Origin: Chondrosia reniformis
Lineage: Eukaryota; Porifera; Demospongiae; Chondrillida; Chondrillidae
Length of the DNA: 64,000 bases
Assembly: GCA_947172415.1 (NCBI GenBank)
Contig: OX359198.1
Location: 3,255,401-3,319,400 of the forward strand
Reading direction: 5' to 3'
The notes beneath the pieces were generated by a model. The model saw only the letters and a program-made list of their open reading frames with translations. It searched no databases and was not told the DNA's origin. Shown here piece by piece: positions 1-12,615 of the stretch. A program made the position numbers and the translations under genes. Position 1 is the stretch's first letter. The number at the start of each line of letters is the position of its first letter.

Positions 1-3000
1 TTCGAAATCGGTGGCCATTTTTATCTCGGTGATAGGTCGTGGAGCTTCAGGGACCCTTTAATCCGATTCGGCGGCCATTTTAATCCTAGAAATGGTCTTC
101 GTTACGGCTTCATAGACCATATTTTCGAAATCGGCGGCCATTTTTAACTCGGGGATAGGTCGTAGAGCTTCGGTGACCCTTTAATCGGATTCGGCGGCCA
201 TTTTTTTTCTAGAAACTATCTTCAGTACGGCTTCATAGCCCATATTTTCAAAATCGGCGGCCATTTTTAACTCGGGATAGGTCGTAGAGCTTCGGGGACC
301 TTTTAATCGGATTAGGCGGCAATTTTTTATCCTAGAAACGGTCTTTGTTACAACTTCATAGCACATATTTTCGAAATCGGCGACCATTTTTAACTCAGGA
401 ATAGGTTGTAGAGCTTCGGGGACCCTTTAATCAAATTCGGCGGCCATTTTTATCCTAGAAACGACCTTCATTACGGTTTCATAGCCCATATTTTCGAAAT
501 CGGTGGCCATTTTTATCTCGGTGTTAGGTCGTGGAGCTTCGGGGACCCTTTAATCAGATTCGGCGGCCATTTTTATCATAGAAATGGTCTTCGTTACGGC
601 TTCATAGCACATATTTTCGAAATCGGCGGCCATTTTTAACTTCGGGATATTTCGTAGAGCTTCGGGGACCCTGTTATCGGATTCGGCGGCCATTTTATCC
701 CAGAAACTATCTTGGGTACGGCTTCATAGCCCATATTTTCAAAATCGCCGGCCATTTTTAACTCGGGATAGGTCGTAGAGCTTCGGGGACCCTTTAATCG
801 GATTCGGCGGCCATTTTTATCCTAGAAATGGTCTTCGTTTCGGTTTCATAGCTCATATTTTCGAAATCAGCGACCATTCTTAACTCGGGGATAGGTCGTA
901 GAGCTTCGGGGACCCTTTATTCGGATTCCGCGACCATTTTTATCCTAGAAACTATCTTCGGTTCGGCTTCATAGCCCATATTTTCAAAATCGGCGGCCAT
1001 TCTTAACTCGGGATAGGTCGTAGGGCTTCGGGGACCCTTTAATCGGATTAGGCGGCCATTTTGATCCTAGAAAAGGTCTTTGTTACAACTTCATAGCCCA
1101 TATTTTTGAAATCGGCGGCCATTTTTAATTCAGGGATAGGTCGTAGAGCTTGGGGGACCCTTAAATCAACTTCGGCGGCCATTTTTATCCTAGAAACGTC
1201 CTTCATTACGGTTTCATAGCCCATATTTTCGAAATCGGCGGCCATTTTTAACTCGGTGATAGGTAGAAGACCTTCGGGGATCAGTTCATCGAATTCGTCG
1301 GCCATTTTTATCCTACAAAACTGTCTTCGGTACGGCTTCATAGCCCATATTTTCGATATCGGCGGCCATTTTTATCTCTGTGATAGGTCGTAGAGCGTCG
1401 GGGATCCTACATTCTGATTCAGCGGCCATTTTATCCTAGAAATGGTCTTCGTTACCGCTTCATAGTCCATATTTTCGAAATCGGCGGCCATTTTAAACTA
1501 GGGGATAGGTCGTAGAGCTTCGGGGACCCTTTAATCGGATTCGGCAGCCATTTTATCCTAGAAACTATCTTCGTTACGGTTTCATAGCCCATATTTTCAA
1601 ATCGGCGGCAATTTTTAACTTGGGGATAGCTCGTTGAGTTTCGGGGACCTTTAATCGGATTAGGCGGCCATTTTAATCCTAGAAACGGTCTTCGTTACAA
1701 CTACATCGCCCATATTTTCGAAATCGGCGGTCATTTTTAAGGCAGGGATAGGTCGTAGAGCTTCGGAGAACCTTTAATCGGATTAGGCGGCCATTTTTAT
1801 CCTAGAAACGGTCTTCGGTAAGCCTTCACAGCCCATATTTTCGAAATCGACGGCCATTTTTAACACAAGGATAGGTTGTAAAGGTTCGGGGACCCTTTAA
1901 TCGGATTCGGGGGCAAGTTTTTTCCTAGAAATGATCTTCGGTACGGCTTCAGAGCCCATATTTTCGAAATCGGCGGCCATTTTTAACTTGGGTATGGGTC
2001 GTAGAGCTTCGGGGACCCTTTAATCGGATTCGGCGGCAATTTTTATCCTAGAAACTATCTTCGGTACGGCTTCATAGCCCATATTTTCAAAATCGGCAGC
2101 CATTTTTAACTCGGGATAGGTCGTAGAGCTTCGGGGACCCGTTAATCGGATTAGGCAGCCATTTTATCCTAGAAACGGTCTTTGTTACAACTTCATAGCC
2201 CATATTTTTGAAATCGAGGGCCATTTTTAACTCAGGGATAGGTCGTAGAGCTTCGGGGACCCTTTAATCAAATTCGGCGGCCAATTTTATCCTAAAAACG
2301 ACCTTCATTACGGTTTCATAGCCCATATTTAAGAAATTGGCGGCAATTTTTATCCTGGAAACAGTCGTCGGTACGGCTTCATAGCCCATATTTTCAAAAT
2401 CAGTGGCCATTTTTGCCTTGGTGATAGGTCGTAGAGCTCCGGGGACCCTTTATTAGGTTTCGGCGGCCATTTTTATCCTAGAAACGTCTTCGGTAGGGCT
2501 TCATAGCCCATATTTTCAAAATTAGCTGCAATTTTTAACTCAGTCATAGTTCGTAGAGCTTCGGGGACCCTTTATTCAGATTTGGCGTCAATTTTTACCC
2601 TAGAAAAGGTCTACGGTACGGCGTCATAGCCCATTTTTTCGAAATCGGTGGCCATTTTTAACTCAGTGATAGGTCGTAGAGCTTCAGGGACCCTGCATTT
2701 GGATTCGGCGGCCATTTTTATCCTGGAAACGTCTTCAGAACGGCTTCATAGCCCACATTTTCAAAATTGGCGGCAATTTTTAACTCGGTCATAGGTCGTA
2801 GAGCTTCGGGGACCCTTTATTCGAATTCGGCGGCCATTTTTATCCTGGAAATGGTCTTAGGTACGACTTCATAGCCCATATTTTCAAAATCGGAGGCCAT
2901 TTCTAACTCGATGATAGGTCGTAGAGCTTCGGGACCCTTCATTCGGATTCGGCGGCCATTTATATCCTGGAAACGTCTTCGGTACTGCTTCATAGCCCAT

Positions 3001-3437
3001 ATTTTCAAAATAGGCGGCAATTTTTAACTCGGTGATAGGTCGTAGGGCTTCGGGGACCATTTATTCGGATTCGGCAGCCATTTTTTCCTAGAAAAGGTCT
3101 TCGGTATGGCTTCATAGCCCATATTTTCGAAATCGGCGACCATTTTTAACTCGGTAATAGATTGTAGAGCTTCGGGGACCCTTTATTCGGATTCGGTGGC
3201 CATTTTTATCCTTGAAACACGGTTTTCGGTACGGCTTTATAGCCCATATTTTCGAAATCAGCGGCCATTTTTAATTAGGAGATAGGTCGTAGAGCTTCGG
3301 GGACCCTTTAATCGGGTTCCGCGGCCATTTTTACCATTGGCAAGGTCTTCTGTACGCTTCATAGCCCAAAGTTTCGAGATTGGCGGACATTTTACTTGGA
3401 AATAGGTTGTAAAGCTTCGGGGACCCTTAAATGCAGG
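1..3437 (-). repeat. 122-123 bp satellite array (about 28 units)
   Basis: The whole stretch is a tandem repeat. The motif GGCGGCCATTTTTAACTC recurs at about 136, 259, 382, 628, 750 and 872, giving steps of 122-123 bp (246 = two units). Each unit holds two related halves of about 61 bp, each starting with CGGCGGCCATTTTTA; one continues AACTCGGGGATAGG and the other TCCTAGAAACGG. When the unit is exactly 123 bp (41 codons), the minus strand reads as a repeated peptide containing MAADFENMGYE and SRIKMAAE, which yields several open frames of 60-106 residues. Single-base indels and stops break the frame often, so I treat it as satellite rather than a gene. The array continues beyond the left edge. 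Confidence 0.93.
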
Positions 3438-3581
3438 TTCGGCTATATACAACACACAACTACTACATACAACTAGTACATACAAGTAGTATATACAAGT
3501 AGTACATACAACTAGTATATACATGCAACTAGTACTACAACTAGTACTACAACTAGTACATACAACTAGTACATACAACTA
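3438..3581 (+). repeat. 13-bp array, left arm, first short block
   Basis: Right after the 123-bp satellite the sequence changes to degenerate copies of ACTAGTACATACA, read on the + strand and called + orientation here. The block is cut at its right end by the insertion of a Tigger/pogo-like element at a TA dinucleotide. Confidence 0.85.
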
Positions 3582-3787
3582 CAGTGGAACCTCTCTACAA
3601 CGGACACTTTGGGAACTGAAAGAAAGGATGTTATACAGAGGTTTCCACTATTCAGAGGTTTTCATTGAAGTCAATGAATATATAAATATGAATATATATG
3701 ATTAACACTAAACCAAAATGACAGTTTATAAAGGCTATAATGATAAACCAAAACTATTGTAACAGTTACTACAATAATATAGTATAT

Positions 3788-4034
3788 TAGAGAACAATAA
3801 AAATTTTCTACAAAAATAGTGAAGATGTAGGGATGGCACAAAAAGCATAGAAACAAGAAAGGGATGTTACACAGTGAAGCATTAGCTATATATGCATGAA
3901 TCATACAACACCCTTGCTACTAGGATTCATGCATAGCTAATGCTTCACTGTGTAACATCCCTTTCTTGTTTCTATGCTTTTTGTGCCATCCCTACATCTT
4001 CACTATTTTTGTAGAAAATTTTTATTGTTCTCTA
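3788..4034. repeat. Long hairpin, arms of about 113 bp
   Basis: The left arm starts TAGAGAACAATAAAAATTTT and the right arm ends with its reverse complement. The arms are near-perfect apart from a 2-bp indel close to the short loop around 3900-3922. If transcribed, it would fold into a long double-stranded RNA. Confidence 0.93.
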
Positions 4035-4293
4035 GTTTCTGTACTTTTTATGGAGCATAAGCTAGGAATTCGTTGTATTTTAAACCACTTTGGTTTCGCA
4101 ATCTTCGACTGATTATGACGTCATTAAAATGGCGATTTTATTGAGGTCTTGACTCTGGAGCCATGAAAACTGTCATACTCAATAATAGCGTTATCGCTCT
4201 CGCTTCTACAAAAGAATACAGCTCGGAAAATTTAGAGTAATTTCGATTAAGAAGTAGTCCGAAGGCTTATTTCTTTTTTTAGTTACAGCGGGC

Positions 4294-4334
4294 GAAGAAG
4301 ATGAAGAAGAAGAAGAAGATGAAGAAGAAGAAAA
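4294..4334 (+). repeat. GAA-rich microsatellite
   Basis: A run of GAAGAAGATGAAGAAG-type triplets sits in the body of the fold-back element. The second copy carries a shorter, reversed version (TTCTTC-rich, around 39820-39845). Confidence 0.85.
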
Positions 4335-4720
4335 CGAAAATGGGAGATTTCAAAGTTGGTTCATTTGCCAACGATACACGGTCGCTTGCCTTCAAGGCCA
4401 ATTTATAGCATGGCTGTTCTATATTTAACTCTACATAGTCTCGTTTCGGCGATTTTCAGCCTAATTCGGAATTTTGCTCCTATACTAATGTATGGGGAAA
4501 ACGAAACAACCCGTACCATCCCTACATAGAGAGTACTACCGTACTCTCTGATAGTGTTATGCTAAAGAAAACAAGATACCATAGAAGGTTAGATCCTGCC
4601 AAAAAATAGTGTCCAAACTTGTTTGACTTTTACTACTGTTAATACAAAAAGTGGTAACTACATCCAATAGCTAGTTTCGTTCGTGTCCCAGTAATGCCAA
4701 ATTGAAAAAGGAGGCATGAC

Positions 4721-4803
4721 GGCGTCTAGTCTTGTGAACGTGAACCAGACCCCTGGCAGTTCTTCGAACCTTTCAGGGGTGTGGTCCACAAGGCTAGACG
4801 GCC
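4721..4803. repeat. Stem-loop inside the Tigger-like element
   Basis: GGCGTCTAGTCTTGTG at 4721-4736 pairs with CACAAGGCTAGACGGC near 4788-4803, and ACCCCTG pairs with CAGGGGT further in, forming an imperfect stem of about 35 bp. It lies in the GC-richest part of the element. The function is unknown; it is not a tRNA. Confidence 0.6.
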
Positions 4804-5118
4804 GCGGCACTAAATGAGTCTAGATCGTCACAGGAAGGATGTTAACTAGTGGGCACTTTGACGCCGAGTTAGCGCGGAGTCGTGCGATCTATCTTTATAT
4901 AATTCATTTTAATACGATTTTACATCTTTTCCGTTTCATAGAGGTTTTATTGGGGCTATATCATTTCTTTAGCGTTCGTTATACGGGATATAGAGATTTC
5001 GTTATTCGGAGGTTACGTAAGTATGGAATCCTATGACAACTATTCGGGCCACAGAAAAATGTCTGTAGTAGAGAGATTTCCGCTATTCAGGCAGTCCGTT
5101 ATAGGAGGTTCCACTGTA

Positions 5119-5424
5119 GTTAACCATTTTATTATAATAAGATAATTGTACAATAATATGACTATATATAGATAATAGATTTATAGTTTGATAAGTTTAT
5201 GTATATATAAAAACAATGTCAGATTCTAGCCTCAGAATTTGTTAGCTCGATAAAATCTGGTACACTTAGCTTTTTGGATTAGTGTCTGGATCCTCTTAGG
5301 CATGTCACGGCAGATCACAATAGTAAGAAATTGAGCATATATCTAATCCAGTAAATTGTAGTTGCGTATGGTTGCCTCTTCTTTTCTGAAATCATGTGTG
5401 CTAATCGTTTCTAATGGTTTGTAC
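5119..5424. other. AT-rich unique sequence, nothing recognised
   Basis: About 300 bp between the right end of the Tigger-like element and the return of the 13-bp array. I see no open frame, inverted termini or repeat units. It could be part of another insertion that now separates two array blocks. Confidence 0.5.
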
Positions 5425-5704
5425 ATACAACTAGTACATACAACTAGTACATACAACTACTACATATAACTATATAGTACACACAAGTGGTACATACAAC
5501 TGGAACATATATACAACTACTAAATACGTTTAGTAAATACAACTAGTAAATATAACTAGTACATACAACAATTACACACAACTAGTACATAAAACCAGTA
5601 CATACAATTGTACACACAACCACTACATACAATTGAGTACACACAACTAGTATATACTTACAACAGGTAAATATAACTAGTACTAGTACATACAACTAGT
5701 AAAA
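5425..5704 (+). repeat. 13-bp array, left arm
   Basis: Degenerate ACTAGTACATACA units in + orientation. Common variants are ACTAGTAAATATA and ACTAGTACACACA. The block is cut at 5705 by a short element. Confidence 0.9.
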
Positions 5705-6065
5705 ACAAGGAGTTCGAGGCGCCCCTAAGTAAACTCAAACTACTTGGCTGCTTCTCATAGATATCCGGTTAACAGATTTCCGATCGACTCTTGTTGGCCG
5801 TCAATTTTTCAAGGCCATATCTCGTAGAAAACGTTTTTACGCAAGCTTTACGTTACATAGTATTAGTAAGGGTGGTTTTTAAGTCCATTTCGTTCGTTCA
5901 CTGTTCTACGCTAAGGAAGAGAAAGCTAATTTTCAGCTAGAAAACGAAAGCTAGCCGAACGTCCGCCATTTTTTGACAGATATATATATATATACAAGAC
6001 TACGAACAGGAAGCCATATGTTAACATAATTTCTGAAAACAATATAGGGGCGCCTGTGGCACCCC
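5705..6065 (-). mobile_element. Short non-autonomous element, copy 1 (GGGGYGCC family)
   Basis: Read on the minus strand it starts GGGGTGCCACAGGCGCCCC and ends CTCGAACTCCTTGT. The element at 16040-16431 starts GGGGCTGCCACAGG and ends CTCGAACTACTTGT. Both also share an inner CTATTGTTTTCA-like stretch, a TATGGCTTC motif, a TA-dinucleotide tract and AAGTAGTTTGAGT near the end. Inside the termini AGGCGCCCCT (5717-5726) and AGGGGCGCCT (6046-6055) form an inverted repeat. It is flanked by 13-bp array on both sides. There is no coding capacity and the superfamily is unknown. Confidence 0.7.
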
Positions 6066-6068
6066 AAC

Positions 6069-6412
6069 AACTAGTAAATATAACTAGTATAGCACATAAA
6101 ACTAGTACATACAACTAGTAAATACAACTAATACATAGAACTAGTACATAAATACAAATAGTAGACACAACTAGTACGCACAACTAGTACATACAACTAG
6201 TACATACAACTAGTTTCTAGCACATATAACTGTTACATACAACTAGTAAATATAACTAGTATAGCACATAAAACTAGTACATACAACTAGTAAATACAAC
6301 TAATACATAGAACTAGTACATAAATACAAATAGTAGACACAACTAGTACGCACAACTAGTACATACAACTAGTACATACAACTAGTTTCTAGCACATATA
6401 ACTGTTACATAC
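6069..6412 (+). repeat. 172-bp tandem duplication within the 13-bp array
   Basis: The segment starting AACTAGTAAATATAACTAGT at 6069 repeats from 6241 with almost no differences, including rare variants such as TTTCTAGCACATATAACTG. The step of 172 bp is not a multiple of 13, so this was not simple unit slippage. Confidence 0.85.
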
Positions 6413-8399
6413 AACTAGTACATATAACTAGTACAAATAACTACTATACCTAATACATAAAAAGTACATACATCTAATACATACAACTAGTGCATACAAC
6501 TAGTACAAACAACCAGTACAAACAACTAGTAAATATAACTAGTAAATATAACTAATATATATAACTGGTACTAGTGCATACAACTAGTATATATAACTAT
6601 TAAATATAACTTGTACTAGTACATACAATTAGTTCATCCAACTAGCACATACAACTTGTACATACAACTGGTACGCAACTAGCACATACAACTAGTATAA
6701 GCAATTAGCACATATAACTAGTACCTACTTAGTACCTAGTCTTACTAGTACTAGAACTTACAACTAGTACCTATAACTAGTACCCAACTACTACATATAA
6801 CTAGTACATACACATAAAACTGGCACCTATAAATAGTACATACAATTAGTACATACAATTAGTCCATAAAACTAGTACATACAAGTAGTACATGAAACTA
6901 GTACATACAACTAGTACACAGAAATACTACATAAAACTAATACCTATAATTAGTAAATATACCATGTACTAGTACATACAACTAGTGCATAAAACTAGTA
7001 CCTACAGCTAGTAAATATTACCAGTACTAGTGCAAACAACAAGTTATTAGAACAAGTACCTGCAACTAGTACATAACTAATACATACAGTTATTACATAC
7101 CACTAGTACACACAACTAGTACATACAATTAGTACATACAAGTAATACCTGCAACTAGTATATAACTAGTACATACAACTAGTACATAAAACTAGTTCAT
7201 TAAGTTAGAACATACAACTACTACATTCAACTAGTTCATACAACTATTACATTCAACTATATCATACAACTAGTACCTACAACTAGTAAATATAACCAGC
7301 GCTAGTATGTACAACTAGTACATACAACTAGTGCCTACAGTTAGTAAATATTACTGGTACTAGTACATACCTCTAGTTATTCCTACTAGTACATACAACT
7401 AGTACACACAACTACTGCATAACTAGTGCATACAACTGGTACATACAACTATTATATACAATTAGTACAGGAAACTATTACATTCAACTAGTACATATAA
7501 CTAGTACCTACAACTAGTTAATATAACTAGTACTTTTACATACAACCAGTGCATAGGACTAGTACATACAACAATAACACACAACTAGTACATAAAACTA
7601 GTCCATGCAATTAGTGCATACAACTACTACAAACAATTGAGTAAGTACAACTAGTATATACTTACAACTAGTAAATATAACTAGTACTAGTACATAAAAC
7701 TAGTACATACAACTAGGATATACAATTAGTACCTACAACTAATATATACATACAACTATTTCTTACAAGTAGTACATAAAACTACTACATACAATTAGTA
7801 AATACAACTAGTAGATACAACTATATAGTGCATAAAACTAGAACATACAACTAGTATTACAACTGGTACATAAAACTAGTACCTACAACAAGTTAATATA
7901 GCTAGTACTCGTACATAGAACTAGTACATACAACAATTACACACAACTAGTACATACAACTAGTACATACAATTAGTGCATACAACTATAACATTCAACA
8001 AGTACATGCACCTAGTACGTACAACTTAACTAGTGCTAGTAGATACAACTAGCACCTACCTAGTACCTAGTATAACTAGTAGTAAAATCTACAAGTAGTA
8101 CATATACTAGTATATACAACTAATACATACGAGTAGTATATACAAGTAGTACATACAACTAGTACACAGAAATAGTACATAAAACTATACATATAACTAG
8201 TAATTAACTAGTACAAACTATTAGTACATACAACTAGTACACACAACTAGTACATACAACTAGTATATAACTAGTACATACAACTAGTACATAAAACTAG
8301 TTCATACAATTAGACCATACAACTACTACATACAACTAGTACATACAACTAATACCTACAAAATAGTAAATATAACCAGTGCTAGTACGTACAACTAGT

Positions 8400-8850
8400 A
8401 CATATATACAACTAGTACATACATTAGTATATAACTAGAACATACAACTAGTACATAAAACTAGTTCATACAATTAAACATACAACTACTACATACTCTA
8501 GGACATACAACTAATACCTACAAGTAGTAAATATAACTTGTACTACTACATACAACTAGTTCATACAACTATTACATTCAACTAGTACACACAACTAGTG
8601 CCTACAGTTAGTATATATTACCAGTACTAGTACATTCCACTAGTTAATCCTACTAGAACATACTACTATTACATACACCTAGTACATAACTAGTACATAC
8701 AAATGGTACATACAACTATTATATACAATTAGTACATGCAACTATTACATTTGACAAGTACATATAAGTAGTACCTACAAATATTTAATATAACTAGTAC
8801 TTGTACATTCAACTAATACCTACTTATTATCTAGTATTACTAGTACTATT
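8400..8850 (+). repeat. Left-arm segmental duplication A, copy 1
   Basis: Matches about 17060-17540 in the same order of rare variants, for example ACATTAGTATATAACTAG, a GGACATACAACTAATACC variant and ACATTTGACAAGTACATA. The copies differ by scattered substitutions, so the duplication is older than the right-arm HOR. Confidence 0.7.
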
Positions 8851-10770
8851 GCCTACAACTAGTACACATAACTAGTACATACACCTAGTACATACAACTA
8901 GTACATACTACTAGTACATACTACTAGTACATACAAGTAGTACATTCACTTAGGACTTACAAGTAGTAAATACAACTAGGACATACAACTAGTACACACA
9001 ACAAGTACATACACCTAGTATATAACTAGTCCATACAAGTGGTACATACAACTAGTTCATACAATTAGAACATACAACTACTCCATACAACTAGTAAATG
9101 CTACTAATACCTACAACTAGTAAACATAACTTCTACTAGTACATACAACTGGTACTTACAACTAGTATATCCAACTAGTAAATATCACCAGTATTATTAC
9201 ATACAAGTAGTTAATACAACTACTACCTACAACTAGTACATAACTAGTTCTTACAACTAGTACATACAACTAGTACATACAATTAGTACATACAACTATA
9301 ACATTCAACAAGTCTATGCAACTAGTACCTACAACTAGTAAATATAACTTGTACTACTACATACAACTAGTACCTACAACTAGTAAATATAACCAGTGCA
9401 ACTAGTGTCTACAGTTAGTAAATATTACCAGTACTAGTACATACCACAAGTTAATACTACTAGTACATACAACTAGTACATACAGCTATTACATAACTAG
9501 TACATACAACTGGTACATACAATTATAATATAGAATTAGTACATGCAACTATAACATTCAACCAGTACATACAACTAGTACCTACTAATAGTTAATATAA
9601 CTAGAACTTGTACATACAACTAATACCTACTTAGTATCTAGTGTTACTACTACTAGAACTTACAACTAGTACACATAAATAGTTCATACACCTAGTACGT
9701 ACAACTAGTACATACAACTAGTGCCTACAGTTAGTAAATATTACCAGTACTAGTACATACCACTAGTTAATACTACTAGTACATACAGCCAGTACATACA
9801 GCTAGTACATAACTAGTACATAAAAATGGTACATACAATTATTATATATAATTAGTACTTGCAACTAGTACATACACCTAGTACATACAACTAGGACATA
9901 CAAATAGTACATACAACTAGTACATACAAGTAGTACATTCAATTAGGGCACAAAACTAGTTCATATAACTAGTACATAACTAGTACATACAACTACTACA
10001 TACACCTAGTACATACAACTAGTACATACAACCAGTACGTACAACTAGTACAAACAACTAGTATATACAACTAGTTCATACTACTTGCACATACAATTAG
10101 TAGTAAAAAGTAGTTCTTACAATTTGTACTTACAATTAGTACTTATGACTAGAACATTCACATATAACTGGTACATATAAACAGTACATACAACTAGTAC
10201 ATCAAACTAGACCTCCAACTAATTCAACTACTGAATATAATTAGTACTAGTACATACAACTTGTTCATACAACTAGAAGTACAACTACTACATACAACTA
10301 CTACATACAATTAGTACATACACCTAGTACTTACAACTAGTTATTAGAACTAGTATATACAACTAGTACATAACTAATACATACAGTTATTACATGCAAC
10401 TTGTACACACAACTAGTGCATAACTAGTTCATACAACTAGTACATTCAACTAGTACATATAATTAGTACATACAACTATTGCATTCAACTAGTACATCCA
10501 ACTATAACCTACAACTAGAAAATATAACTAGTCCTAGTATGTACAACTAGTACAAACAACTAGTGCCTACAGTTAGTAAATATTACCAGTACAAGTACAC
10601 GCCACTAGTTAAAACAACTACTACATACAACTAGTTCATACAACTAGTACATAACTAGTACATACAACTATTATATAGAATTATAATAAGCAATTAGTAC
10701 ATATAACTATTACATTCAACTAGTACATATATCCAGTACCTATAACTAGTTAATATAACTAGTACTTGTA

Positions 10771-10925
10771 CATACAAATAGCACCTACTTAGTAACTAGT
10801 TTTGCTAATACCAGAACCTACAACTAGTACATATAACTAGTATTTGTACATACAAATAGTACCTACTTAGTAACAAGTTTTGCTAATACCAGAACCTACA
10901 ACTAGTACATATAATTAGTACATAC
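10771..10925 (+). repeat. 78-bp tandem duplication
   Basis: The segment with TAGTTTTGCTAATACCAGAA is present twice, about 78 bp (six 13-bp units) apart, near 10800 and 10878. This is in-phase slippage, unlike the 172-bp case. Confidence 0.7.
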
Positions 10926-11239
10926 AACTAGTAAATACAACTAGTACATCAAATTAGTGCCCACAACTAGTACATGGAACTAATAACAAGTACATATACC
11001 TAGTTCATACAACTAGTACATTTAAGTGGTACACACAACTAGTACACACAACTAGTACATACAACCATAACATAAAACTAGTAGACACCAACTACTACAT
11101 ATAACTAGTATATTCACATATAACTGGTCCATATAAATAGTACATGCATCTGGTACATACCACTAGAGCATACAACTAGTACATACAACTATAACATAAA
11201 ATTAGTACCTACAACTAGTACACACTACTAGTACATTCT

Positions 11240-12615
11240 ACTAGTACGTATAACAAGTACAAACAAGTAATACATATAACTAGTACAAACAACTAATACA
11301 TACAACTAGCACATACAACTTGGCTAACAACTACTTCATACAACTTGTATTTACAACTAGTACCTATGATTGAAACATACACATTAAATTAGTACATGTA
11401 AATAGTACATACAACTAGGACATTAAACTAGAACTCCAACTTGTATTATATTTTACTAGTGCCTACTTAGTAAATAGATTAACTAGTACTCAAGCTTACT
11501 AGTACAAGTACATACAAATAGTCCATACACATATATATATAACTAGTACACACAGCCTATATTAGTACATATAATTTGTACCTACAACTAGTAAATATAA
11601 CTAGTACTAGTACATACAACTAGTTAATAAAATGTATAGAAAATATAGCTAGTACAAACACCGAGTACATACAACTAGTACATACAACTTGTACATACAA
11701 CTAGAACATATAACCAGAACATGCACATAAAACTAGTACGTTCAACTAGTTCATACATCTAGTAAATATGACTAGTACTAGTATATAAACTAGTACATAA
11801 AACTAGTACACACAGGTAGCAATGAGTACACACTACTAGTACATAAAACTAGTACATACGACTTGTACATACAACTAGTAAACACAACTAGTACATACAA
11901 CTAGTACATATAACTAGTTCATACAACTAGTGCACACAACTAGTATACACAATTAGTGTATACAACCAGTACATTCAACTAGTCCTAAGACTAGTTCATA
12001 TCACTAGTACTAGAAAGTACTTCCAATTAGTACATAAAACTAGTTCATACAATTAGAACATACAAGTAGTACAATAACCCAGTACATAGAACTAGTACAT
12101 AGAAGGACTACATAAAACTGATACATACAACTAGCACATGCAACTATAGTATAATAATTAGTACATAAAAATGGTGCATATAACTAGAACATAGGACTTT
12201 CAACTAGTACTTACAACTAGCAAACATAACTTGTATATACTACTTGCACATACAAAAAGTACATATAATTAGTACCTAAAACTAGTAAACATAACTAGTT
12301 CTAGTACAAACAACTGGTAAAGTACATACAATTGGTACATACAACTAATACATATAACTAGTACATACAACAATTACCCACAACTTGTCCATACATCTAA
12401 TACATATAATTAGATCATACAACCAGTACATACAACTAGTATTAAGCACATACAACTAGTACTTCCCTAGTACATAGTATAACTAGTTTTAGAACCTACA
12501 ACTAGAACATACAAATAGTGCATACAAATAGAATATACAACCAATAGGTACAAGTAGCACATGTAACTGGTCCACACAACTACTACATATAACTAATACA
12601 TGTAAATAGTACATA
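11240..12615 (+). repeat. Left-arm segmental duplication B, copy 1
   Basis: Shares an ordered series of rare variants with about 17650-19566, including GGCTAACAACTACTTCATAC, CACAGGTAGCAATGAGTACA and CTTCCCTAGTACATAGTAT. The offset grows from about 6.4 to 7.0 kb because copy 2 has extra internal duplications. Similarity in copy 2 stops at the orientation flip. Confidence 0.75.

Larger units (their letters stand above)
3788..4540 (+). mobile_element. Fold-back element, copy 1
   Basis: This 753-bp element begins with a long hairpin (3788-4034), continues through an AT-rich body with a GAA microsatellite, and ends in a small perfect hairpin (GAGAGTAC / GTACTCTC). The motif TGTAGGGATGG occurs near both ends in inverted orientation. 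A second copy of 752 bp, about 85-90% similar by eye and reversed, lies at 39601-40352, which fixes both boundaries. There is no coding capacity beyond chance open frames running through the hairpin. The superfamily is unresolved; it is most simply described as a fold-back or MITE-like non-autonomous element nested inside the Tigger-like element. Confidence 0.8.
3582..5116. mobile_element. Non-autonomous Tigger/pogo-like DNA transposon
   Basis: The left end begins CAGTGGAACCTCTCTACAAC and the right end, reverse-complemented, begins CAGTGGAACCTCCTATAACG, so the termini are inverted repeats. Both ends are flanked by TA (3580-3581 and 5117-5118), the target duplication typical of the Tc1/mariner-pogo group. 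Similarity of the ends continues imperfectly for tens of bases. Without the fold-back element inserted at 3788-4540 about 780 bp remain, too short for a transposase, and no transposase motif is visible. A 65-codon open frame at 4839-5036 has no recognisable domain. It is probably mobilised in trans. Assignment to the pogo/Tigger branch rests on end sequence and TA duplication only. Confidence 0.75.

Noticed and set aside
181-3578. Several minus-strand open frames of 60-106 residues in the left satellite
   Set aside because: They are repeated translations of the 122-123 bp unit, start at arbitrary ATGs and stop wherever an indel or stop occurs; no domain is visible.
3523-3705. 60-residue plus-strand frame across the array/transposon joint
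   Set aside because: It runs from satellite into a transposon terminal repeat; chance frame.
3671-3904. Minus-strand frame through the fold-back hairpin
   Set aside because: Lies in the arm of a hairpin, low complexity and hydrophobic by AT-richness; not shared intact with the second copy.
4721-4803. Possible tRNA because of a stem-loop with GTTCTTCGAACC
   Set aside because: No D-arm or A box, no anticodon stem of proper size, and the T-loop consensus is absent; it is a plain long stem-loop.
4839-5036. 65-residue frame in the Tigger-like element as a transposase remnant
   Set aside because: No helix-turn-helix or DDE motif is visible; kept only as part of the element.
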